The notes beneath the pieces are model-generated. The model was not told the origin of the DNA. It worked only from the letters and a program-made list of their open reading frames with translations, and searched no databases. Below, one piece after another: positions 25,701 to 37,700 of a DNA stretch of 60,000 bases. Source of the stretch: Acanthaster planci (Eukaryota > Echinodermata > Asteroidea > Valvatida > Acanthasteridae); NCBI RefSeq assembly GCF_001949145.1, contig NW_019091631.1, forward strand, positions 75,267 to 135,266, read 5' to 3'. Positions within the stretch are counted from its first letter, which is position 1, and the number at the start of each line of letters is the position of its first letter. The translations under genes were made by a program, and so were the position numbers.

Positions 25701-28700
25701 ATACTTTCAACCAAATTTTTCTGTAGAATTTGCTTTCTGTTTTTCCAGTTTTTGAAATTCTTCCTTTGAAAGGAATGCTGCAGCATAGCTTTTATTTCCG
25801 GTGATCTTGCCCTTCTGAATGGATGAGCAAGGCTTATTCTAGTCATGTGCTTGAAGCGTGCTGGTATAGGAAGCAACCTTGGGGGTAAAATACGCACACC
25901 TCCATTCCCCTGCTGTCTTTTAACAGTTATTAAGGCATGAATAGCACTCGGAAATATTTTCAACGGCATTTTTTAACTTTCTGCCTCTCACCAAAGCAAG
26001 TCCATTATAGGCCAACACAAAACCGTTAGGTGACTCACTGCAGAGAAGTACTGTGGCCCTGCATTTCCTTCAAAAGCGCCTTTCATCGGCCGAGGGTCAA
26101 AGAAAATAGGAACTCAAAAGGAAAGAGCTTTTCATCTGAGCGACTTACCCGTGAGGGGTTTCCATTGAGAAAACCTGCCGGGGCGTGTCGCCTGCTGTAT
26201 CGGCAAGGTTTGGGTTAGCTGTGCACCGGTGCTGGTCCAGCAGGGTGAATATGGTGGGAAAATACCTGGGTAGGATGAGGTCACCGGGGCTGTTCGGGAT
26301 GTCGCAGTTCAAGCATAGGTAGATGTACGCACAAGCGCGTACGTTTAGATAGTGTCTGTAACGAGCTACCGAATTCACCAAAAGACCTCTTTTCTTCACA
26401 GCGGGCGTATCTTGATTTGGTTGGTCCCTGAAGGATATTCAGTTGATGACGTGTAGAAATAAAAAAATTGAAAGCAGTTTTTCCCCGAGGTACCAGCACT
26501 GTGCTGCTTGAAGGAAAGAAATTGTGAAAAAAGAAAAATTTACCTCCAGTATTCAGGCCTGTATAACTATATGTACATGTAAGTACATGTACATGTACCG
26601 ATATTGGTGGGCAGGCCATTTTTACCGACAGTTTAAAGCTCATTTTCAAACCTTTTGTCAAAACTCAATCAACTGATCTGTGCAAATCTGTTGTCATTGT
26701 GATATTTATCTATTTCTACTCAGTGCAAGGTTCCGTCCATGGTCCAAAAACTTGTACCATTTTGCTTTGCCGATGGGGCATGCGAGTCTGTAGCCCAAAT
26801 GAAAAGAAATTCCTTCAGCTTTTTGGGCCTTCCCTCGATTTCCCAACCCCAGTGATAGAATTTCCCATTTATTGATTCAGTGCTCGCCCTCGTAAACCTG
26901 TCCACGATCTCATGAAATTTGTTCCCCTCCAACCCGCCCTTCTCTGTTAGTTTAAAACCTGCCACCTGTTAGACTCAAAGGCGAGCATTCCAAAGTGCAT
27001 GTTGAGACTTGTCAGTGGCTGGCTTACAACTTCTGTGAAGATGAATCAAACGACCTCTCAGGACCTCTCAGCATCGTGGGAAACAAAGATGGTAGACCTT
27101 TGTGGAGCAAATGTACATTTATGAACACAGTATAAAATCTTGGGAAAAAATGTGTGGAATGTTTTAGGTTGCCTGTTTTTTTGAAGGGTTGACTGTTTTC
27201 ACTGCAGAAAGTTTTTCCCCCCAAAAGATTGCATTTATAGATAGCCCAACCACCATATTGGTTTATCATTTTAGACCTGGTTACAATTTAAAAGCTGGGT
27301 GTTTCTTTCTCGTCGAAAAGTGAGCTTGAAACACCAACTCAAATAGTCCACTTGAAACTTGACCAAAAGTAGAGCTCATAAAAACTGATAGGAAATTGGT
27401 GTCATCTTTATTACTTGACTGCAACACAGACACCTACATGATTTGAACACACCAAAACCATACATATGTATGTACATGTACGTACATCGAGCCTTGACAT
27501 GTCATATCCGTTCCACATGAGCATTGTTGAAAATGTGAACACCATGCCATTTTTGAAGGTGTGCAGTGTACAAACGTAGATGTGTAAATTTAAACCTGAT
27601 CTACATGTACCACTGTGATATGCTAGCTAAGCAGTGAGGTTATTTCAAAAAGTACCCCTGTATGGATCCATTCCAACCAGGAACAAAGGATGCTAAAAAA
27701 ACAGAACTAGTATATTATTCATTTGAAATGTGAGCATTTCTGTAGCCCAGAAAAGACTTAAAACTGTCATCATGTTAGATAACAGTCAGATAAACAGATT
27801 TATTTTTTTTTACTACAAAGAGGATAGAGATTGGTTGATCCACCATAAGAGCCTCATGTCCATAGAGGAAATCCTTGTAAGCTGTGTATGTGGACTCTGG
27901 ACAACGCATCGTTCCAGACTTCAGCAGTGATCTTGAGGGTGTTTTGTGATGTTGCTGAGTGCTTTGTACTGTATAGGATGGCATGAAATGAAATATACTG
28001 TCAACAGTGGTGCAGTTCACCAGTATAATAAGCATGAGGCTTGCCCTAATTTGCCTGGCTTTCATGAACATGTGGACTGTGTGCATATTCCTCATTACCT
28101 ATGCACAAATAGCTCAATAGTTATGGATACAGATGTCGGCCTCTGTGCTGGACTTGCGGACCGACACATTCTTGATTATAACAGGGAAATTGAAAAAGAA
28201 ACTTTGAATCTCATCAAAGTGAATGTTATACTAGTCGAATCTACATGTATTGTGCCTAAATATCCATTCCTCTGAACTTTGTGAACATTTTTGAGAGTCC
28301 TAAACTTAGCTTGTAAAATGGAAGACTTTCGGAAATGTACCCGTACATGTAAATACACTCAAAGTTGGAGTTCTGTAGCAAATCAACAATCAGTCAATCA
28401 AACCTTAATAGGATATCGAACACCACAAGGAAAAGAAAAATCATACATAAACACACAAGGCAAAAATCAACTTCTTGTTGCTTCTAAAGTTGAAGCAGCT
28501 GTGACCCTAAAGGTTGAAGTAAACATGAAAATTCTCAGTATTAGACATACATGCACAGGTAAACAAAATTACAAACTTAAAAGGACTCGCATCTTACTGT
28601 AAGAAAGTCAAAAATGCAAAGGTCCGCATCATGTCTCCTGCTCTGTGGACAACAGCGACACTTTCATCGATACCTTTCAGATACCCTAGAACTGAGTGTA

Positions 28701-31700
28701 CTTTCATCTCCAAGTAATACTGAATCTCCTATGTGCAAGAAATATCCAGGTGTAAACAGAGTTTGTTTTTTTCATAATCTGATCCCTTGTACACATCATA
28801 GCCTACATCTTCATGCATGGGTTCAATTGAGAATTATTTCCAATCTATTGGCCTGACATGTGATGAGACATGTGCTCGGCCAAGCCCGAAAGTTGTTTGC
28901 CAGGCTGCACCTGGAGAAGTGCGGAGGTGTGTCATGTTCATAATACTGCTCCTTGAATGGCGTGCATCTGTACATGTACTCTGTGTCGGTCAGCCAGCCA
29001 GTTAGTAATGTTCTCCCACAAAGTCTCGTTGAGACTTTTGAAAATGTCAAACTGAGCAGATGTGAGAAAATTAATCTTCTTACACCAGTCCTCTGTGCCT
29101 GTGTTTTTGTGTGTGTGTGAGCCACCTGGCTCTTTCAGCAATATTAAACAGGAACAAAATGAATTTTCCCAAAGACTGTCCTAGATATTAGCACAGATAA
29201 TATTGCTTTAGAGATTTTTGCCACAGCGTGCACAGTATTTATTGCAGAAAGGAGCGAGGGTTATCCCTTTCAGCATTTGTACTGTGCTTGCGGTATTTGA
29301 GCTTCTAATGGGCGGCAGTGTACAAACCGGAACATGTACATGTAGCACAAGTACACTTGAAGCAGGCTTTCAGCTGTGTACATGTATCAGTTTTCTTCAA
29401 AACAGAGCAAAACAACCAGTTCCAACATTTCTATGGCACACAGACCTGAGCAATTTTCTTTTAGGATGTCATCGCATTGGCCTCTCGGAAGGTAATAATG
29501 AAAGAAACACAAACGTCTCTTAGGCCTATTTACATGTAAGTGGTAACCCAAATCCTTTCACTATTGGAGAATACATGTACATGTACTCAGACTGGGCTGC
29601 TGTGGAATAATGAAAGTTTTAGGGGGGGGGATGAAGGACATATGTACTACAAGAGGGCCTAGGAATAACTACCGTGCTATACTTAAAGGTGTAAATCTAC
29701 ATGCACATGTCCTGTATTTTAATTTACGGCTCAACTTCAGGCTTTTTGTAACTACCAACCCCATGAGAACAAAATGACCAGATTGCTTGTGATTCATGTA
29801 TGCGGCAGCCTTTTTGCAATCTATATGCAGATGTCCAATGACTGTCACTGACTGTTCTGCACTTGTACTCTACGTGATTTGATTTTGCCCCCCCCCGAAG
29901 CTTCTCTGGAGCAAATCAGTCATCAAACAAATCTGTAAGACTTGCAATACTGGGCCCTGCAGGGCCCCCCTTTTTCTAATCGGGGTAAAAAATTGCTTGA
30001 CAAAATCAGTCGGCGGGGATTTAAGAGATGATTGCAATCTCGGCCCGTAAGGGAGGTTGGCTCTTTGGGGAGAGGTAGAAATAACCATAAGAATAACCGC
30101 TGGAGCTTTTGACAGTGGCGTTAAATCGGAAAAGTGGGTCTCGGATTCTTCAATGACATCGTATTATCCTGGGTTACATATTCATGTATGAGGCTGTAGG
30201 ATCTGGCTTTTCCGAGTTGCACAGAGGTTATTTTTATTATGTATTCTTCTGGTTGTTGTTTGAGAACCTTATTGGTGGAATTATAATCAGCCTTTCGATC
30301 AGAAATATAGGTAGCCTAAAATGCATCTGATTGTACATGTCGTATTGTACCCATGGGATATGTACATGTTGGAATGATACTGGCTCCTTGGTAATTGAGG
30401 CAAAGTGTTACTCGTGAGCGAGCGACTCCTGCTATTTTTGCCGTGGTCAGAGGGTCATCCCTTTCATGTTTGGTTCGCATTGAAACCTGATGGGTTTTCA
30501 GAACCGCATTTTTATTTGCTTTGATAAACTGTATAGCTGCTAATTAATGTCTTTCTGAACAAGTTGACTCCAAAGCTGAAGTGCAGAGTTTATGTAATGT
30601 GTGTTGTAACATTACACATTGAAAGTTTCCATATATGTATGCATCACATATCCTGTAATTGGTGATGTATGTCATTTACCCTTCTGCAGGATTCTGAAGT
30701 TTCGTGGTTTTTAATAAAGAAATTAAAAAAACAAGAGTGGTGGAATTTTAATCCTCCACTTCCTCATTTGTGGAATATAATAACTGAGAAAATTTTTCTT
30801 TATTATTTGAACGACCTCGACAGATTTCCAAGGTTCCTATTGAAACCTGCGAGTCATTGACAACGTGTGGGGATTGTTTGCGTGTGGGAATGGATGGAAC
30901 AGGAGACCCACATTGCGGCTGGTGCCCTTTGCAGAACAGGTATGTGAACTGTGCTCGCTTTGGTCGACAAGTCCAGCCCGCTTAATCCCAGACATGCATA
31001 ACCTTGGACGCAGTTGAAATTCCACCGCATGCACATACATGTACATGTAATGTGCTCATGGCTCTGGAGTTATTGAAGGAACTGCAAACCCAGATGAACA
31101 TGTGTGCTTTTTTTGCCATCTGTAGTTTGTTGCAATCAAAGACCAACCGCCAAGAAGGAAGTCACTATTCAACCTGACGCAGGAGAAAAATAATTGGGTT
31201 CTTATCTGAGATGATTAAATTATCTACTTCGCATGGGGGGAGGCCACAAGACTTGTACACTTTTTCCCGATGTGAGACAGAACAGTGATCTCTATCCTGC
31301 AAGTTTTATTCCGTCTTATTGACTTTTCCAAAAGGGCCAGTATGTTTCCTTGTATACAAAAAGCAGCATTGTGTGGGATTGAAGGATTACCATCAACGGT
31401 ATTGTGCGCAGTGGATGAGGCTTTACCAGAACTTTAGTGCCAGAAGTTAGCACTCCCAGATTTGAGGCTCTGTTGTTCAGTGTAAGGCTGTGGAGGCACA
31501 GTTCTGCACACTAGGAGCCATTTGAAAACCTATCCACATCGGTGAAAGCTCACACCAAAAACCAGGACTGGCGAGTCCATCACAAGTCTGGTCACTTGTC
31601 CTGTGACAAGACCAACCATGAGAGACAAGGTGAACTGTAGCAATGGAATGTTTTTGTCGCGGTTCAGTTTGAATGGCTTGCGACTCGGCTGGAGACTGCA

Positions 31701-34700
31701 TGATTTGTGATGGGGCCGATTACAGCCAGTTGCACACATACAGTCCAGTCCGTTACTAGACCTGTCACAAAACCAGTCACAACTCCTCTCTAAAGACCAG
31801 TCATATATTGAAGTAACAGACAGATTAATAACAAAGGAATGCTTTCTGTCTCGGTGCATTTTACTTGTTTATGACCTGGCTTAAAACTGAATGATTTGTG
31901 ATGTGCGCAAGTACTAAACTGGTTACAACCATAACCAGCACATCAGAAAACCATCCAAACCTTTAAAAAATCTCGTAAAAATTGATCTAACTCTACAAGC
32001 AATCACTAAGCCCTTCGTTCACTCTTCTTTTCCCCCTACGTTGGCTGATGCTTTCATTTCGTCTGTTGTTTTTGTAAACACCAGTATGAATTGTTATGCC
32101 CCTGTGATGCATTTCTGGTCTCTGTGTTGATTGTGTAATTGAAGAAAACATGGCATGGGACGAAAAGAGGACCTGTGCATGCACCTAACCTCATATTGTA
32201 TCTGGTAGTAAGAAACTGATGATACTCGGACAAGTATACGCACCTTTGCCCTACATGTCGAAATTTGAGCGGCCGTGGTATGGAAGTGTCATAGTTACAT
32301 GTAGGAGAGGTGTACAAGATGTCAGTTTTTGTTTCACCATCATGGTTGCTTTGGTTTCGCACGTATTCACGCACGCATTTTCCTGAAGTTGTGGCACCGG
32401 TACGTGATTACAGGGGGCTCTGTTTGGCAGGTCAGTTGTCGAATTTGAAAGTTGCTCTCTAATTTCCACATCTGGAAAATAAAACCTAACTGTGTGAAAC
32501 CGTCGAGAACAATGAGCGGATCAGTTTCCGAGGGAGTCAGAAATGATCAGCAGTAATAAAAAACGCTTTAGTCTGTTTCACATCATGTGGGTAATCCTGT
32601 TTCTGTTGCAGTAGAATGAATTTTGTGGCCAAGGTGATGAAGTAATATCCAAGAATAAATTGATTTCATCCCGTTGTGTCTTCTACATCTAGGAACTGCA
32701 TTGTTTGAAGTGAAAATGAAAATAACACTGAATTCTCGACATGTGTTTCACTCTGCATTTGGAGGATTTCAGTTGTTTTTCCACAAAACTTTTCAGTACA
32801 CAATGACACATCACCTTTATTTTGTGCAAAATTTGTTCCACACTACATGTATATCTGAAAAGAGGACTGATTGTTTTGTCAATTTCATCTGCATAATGAG
32901 GTACATGTATTTTTGCAGTGCCTTGGACCATTAAACTTGGCAGCTCTTGTAAACTGAATATCCAAAAATGAAAAAAAAAGGAGTATTCAAAGTGCATAAC
33001 ATTTGGGGCCTCCACACACTCACATCTGCATTCAAAATGGGGTGTCTGAAGCAGCTAATGAGCATCGCTTGAATGCTCCTCTGCCTATAATAGCTGTGCT
33101 GTGAATTTCAAAGAGTTCCTGTTATTTTTTCCCACAGCTGTACGAGGCGCTCGGAGATGGAGTGCCCAGGTGCGACCGACGTCCCATCAACCAATCGATG
33201 GATAGATAGCAGAAGCCCATGTATACATATCCAATCAGTGACGCCGTCCAGCATTCCCAGTGATGCCATTGCTCAGGTGAGGATCGTGGGTAATGGCTTT
33301 CCTGATCTTCGGTTCAAAACAGCTGCAGCTTTCATTTCATTTTTTTTCCCCCTTATTGATTCATAGAAATAACAATCATTACGTTTGTCCTCAAGAAGAA
33401 AAAAAATACACATGGTGAATTACATGTGCCTGGAAAAGTGAGTGTTGAATAACCTCAGAATGTGTCTCTTGGGCAGTTTGATAAAATGAGGAAAAAGTTT
33501 GTTTCCCTAAAAAGAAAATGAAATTCAGGAAATGTTTCTTATTTGGCCTTAAACTTGTAATTGGAGAAACATAGTTGTTTGTGAGGAATTACATTTCATA
33601 ATTAGTAGGGTAATGGATCTTGTCAAAATCTGTAAGGTTTCTGGTTCAGTTGGAAGTCCATTGGAAAACATGCGGTTTTTCATGTTGTACTGAATGAAAT
33701 ATACTGGACCTCTCCAAAGTGAAAATGGATTTACACCATTGACTAACATTTATGGCTGAAGGTAAACCTCTCGAGAGGGTGCAATTTTCCTAGCAAAGGA
33801 GGCTCCTTTGGTGGAATTTTCTGGTTCACAAAGTGACTATGAAATGCATGTATTACGGTCGTGTGGCTACCAACAAAATGAACACTCCCCACCAACATGG
33901 CTCTTTTCAATCAATGAGGGTGTGCTGTCGGTCAAGATGGATATTGTGTTTACGGTTGACACTGATTTATCATAGCTAGTGAGGATCAGAAGAATTCTAC
34001 ATCAAGGCGCTGGAGCATTGAAAAATAACAAAGAAAAATAGTTGTCTTGAGTTCCAGAATTTAAGCACAGGTTGAATTTTAAGAAAAGTGCTGTCTGAGT
34101 ACCGGTACTGAAGAAGACCTTAGTCACTTTCATTTAAATTTTAAAATTCAGTTTCATCATCAGAGGGTGTTTTCGGTTGATTTCCTTCTGCCACAGCTAA
34201 CTCTGAATGTGACCAGCCTGCCTGTACTGAATAACAGCTTGACCCACAGGTACCAGTGCTTCTTCGACTCGCTGGGGTCAACGGACGCGACAGCGGTACC
34301 CATGGACAATTCCCTCGTCCAGTGCTCGACCCCGGCTGCTATGCCAGTGCTTCAAGGAGGTAATTCGTGCACTATCCTGCCATTTTAATGCTGTTTGTGT
34401 TCCATAAAAACAGGTGCCCCACAGTTAATCTTTACATCAGGTGATTTCATTATCTTTTTGTCTAAATATTCCCCTCAAAAACAGTCTGGTAAATCACATA
34501 TAATGGGAATTTCCACTCCTTTTTTTCTTTAACTGCCCTGTTCATTATCTGTTGATAATCAACTACATGTAACTTGATGTTATGGTTGAGGATTTTTACT
34601 GTGAAATTGTTGTTTTAGATTCTAACCCCCTCCCCCATAAACTGTGAACAAATATCTGTGAAATTCATTGAAGCACACATTTAAAATGTAAACAAAATAA

Positions 34701-37700
34701 GGGTAACTTGATACCCCAGCCAAAACTAAATCATGTGGGGGGAACCGTTTGAAGTTTTCTAATGCGTAAAAGTTGGACAAAGTTAGGATGACCTTCAAGT
34801 TGGCCCCTCTGTATATTAAACTGTTATAGTTTGTATAATTTGTGTGCGGTCTGTACGACTCGAAAACAAGTTTTCTCACTTATGCAACATACATGTATGC
34901 CGATACTATACAATGAACATGTACTGCCAGAGCTGAAGAAAAATGGAAGGTTGTTGTGTAATCTTTTTGGCAGGTGAACTGACAGTCACCCTTTCCCTCC
35001 GGGCCACCGAGACGGACAAACTCATCGTCAACACGACCTTTGACTTCTACAATTGCAGCGCCTTTGAGAGCTGCACCCAGTGTGTGGCTGATTACCTGTG
35101 CAACTGGTGCATCTTTGAGAACAAGTGCATGGGGAATGCAAGCAGCTGTAACTCGACTGGTGTCATTGCTGGGCAGGAGGTGAGCTTGGTTTAAATATGC
35201 GCATTGATTAATTAGTCATATGTACATGTACAAGTAGTAGTTGCTTAGGTCTTCCTACCAGGTAATTCCTGGTGCTAGAGTTTTATATGAAAGTGTAAGG
35301 CTGGATAACTCAGGTGCTAGAGTATTTGGTAGTGTAGGACAGCATTTCTTTCTGATGTAGCTGAGGTGCTAGAGCATTTGCATATGTGTATGAAACCTGG
35401 GTAGCTTAGGTGCAAGAGCTTTGCTGATGTAGGACTTTATTGATGAGCATTTGCATGTATAAGACTGGATAGCTCAATTACTTTAGCACTTTTTGAAATA
35501 GTCCACTACTGGTACCGTAGTTGTCTGGGTTTAAGACCCAGGCTGAATGAATTGTCAACTGCTACAATCCACCTCTCGCTCTGATAGCCCATGGCTTGGA
35601 ATCAATCTCAAGTCAAAAAAAAGGAAAACAAGCCTTTGGGCATCAGAGTCTGTGATTCAAAGAAATTCATTTTAATCATTTATGACACCTTGAAATGTGG
35701 GTTGCGTTTTTAATTTGTCAGCCGTGACTTTAATATCTTGTAAGGGTCTCGCTCGCACACTTGTGTCTCGTTGTTGGTCATGCTTCAGGGGACCACACAA
35801 TTAACCGGTACTAGTCATCAGTTTTTCCATTTGTGTCCACTGGAGAGCTATTATATATTCAGGTGTCAGAAATGGAAAAGCAGAATGTCGACGCAAGAAT
35901 CATTGGGCAGCTGATAGACTGCCTTGGATGCAGGAAGGAGCAAATGAAAAGGAATACTTGGGCTGGAGAGGCATTGTTAACTGGCCTTTCAGCAAAGTGA
36001 CACATCCAAAACCTAAGGACATTATTTGAGGAGTAAGAAGATCTCAGTTCCCTCTCTAGGAACTGCAAAAGTACATTTCATTGTGTTGTACTGGGTTAGG
36101 TTGATTATATTTTTGCATAGCAGTATGGAAAAGGAAGAAAGTTTGGAATGCTGGTTTGAATTTCGGTAAATTACCGGTACCTTGGAAAGGTTGCTTTATC
36201 AGCCATTCAGAGCGCTCCATCTTAATTGCTGTGACTACTTGTACTTTCCAACTTTTATAACATTGCCCTCCCCTCCACCCCACTCAATCTTACCTTACCC
36301 TATACTCCCTGAATTAACCCACATCCCAACCCAGTCCACCCCCCTCCCATCTCCAACCTCCCACTACCCCTCCCACTCCGTCTCAGTCAACACCTTCGTC
36401 AGCATCACTGCATACTTTCCAAGGTCAGACCTCCACATTCCTGATCTCAAATCACAGGATGTTTTGGTTTGATGACTGAGAGTCAGTACTGACATCTTGC
36501 CTGTCGACTCACAGCCTTAACACCGCACCTTCCATGCCCCCACCACAACCCTGCGTGCCACCCTTACATGTAACTATTGAAGTACGTTGGGGGGAAAAAA
36601 ATTGAATCACTTTCCACCTGTCGTCAATTGGTACATGTAGGTGCAGAACATGGACTCACCGAGGAAGGGCAAGGAATATTGCCCAAGGATCGACAACAAC
36701 AATGAAATTCTCATTCCAGCGGGAGAACCAGAACCTCAGGACTTCACAGTGAATGTGGCTAGTCTTCCCGTTGAGGTAAAGGCTAGTGTTACTGCTTAAA
36801 TATTGATGAGATAATCGTAGGAAGTCAGAGAAAAGACTTTTGGGTTGTATCAGGGAAATAAGTATTCCCCTTCCACAAGAAATAGGTGTTTTACGAACTT
36901 GGGTCATAACTCAGCTTGGTCATGGGCATCGTGGGAGATCGGACACAAGGGAGAACTTCTTCTTCTCCCAGAAAAAAATGCCTTCCCCCTGCTCTCTCAA
37001 AACAAAAAGAAGAAAGAACAAAAAACCGTGGCGACAGTCAGGTTTGTACAGCCAGGGAAAAATTTGAATTGAGTTTTAATTGACTACATTTATTGCAACA
37101 GCTTTCCCAGTAAGTTATTCTTCCAAGAAGGTGAAACATTTGATTCAGCAGGTGTGTGTCATTGACAGACTAACAAATAATTCCCTCTTTAGATTCTTTT
37201 TTTCCCTGATTTTTCTGATTCATAATGGAATTTATTTTGACTCATCTTCTGGCAATGTAGCGTTCAGACAAAGAACCCTGTTTTTCTTTTGACTCTTTCT
37301 AATAAATTCCAATTTTTTCTCCTTTTTTTTCTTGAAAGACACAAGCATACTTGTTAGGGAAATGTGATTTCACAGTTTTATCCAGCCGGCATATGAAATG
37401 AATGATCTGCCTTTTACTGGTAATGAGCAAAGACCTCTACCATAAATGTACATGTAGGTTGATTTTTAGTTGAAACAAAACAGTACCTGTATATTTAATA
37501 CTTCTATACGTAGGCCTACTTGTTTTTCTTTGCCAACATGTACATATCGTGTGTGCCTCATAGTACCAGGTAATGTCAGTGATTGCTACATACTGTATAG
37601 GTGTTAGTTCCCCTGATTTTTCTGATTGCACATTGACATTGATTGTACATTCTGATGGTACATTGAGTTGTTAATGAGTTCATTTTAAAGGCAGGTATCA

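Noticed and set aside
29952-29967. Perfect 16-bp palindrome gggccctgcagggccc
   Set aside because: Short and isolated within intron 3; no evidence that it is more than a chance GC palindrome.
35271-35545. A functional tRNA gene
   Set aside because: A-box and B-box-like blocks occur, but no acceptor stem, anticodon arm or proper spacing can be formed.
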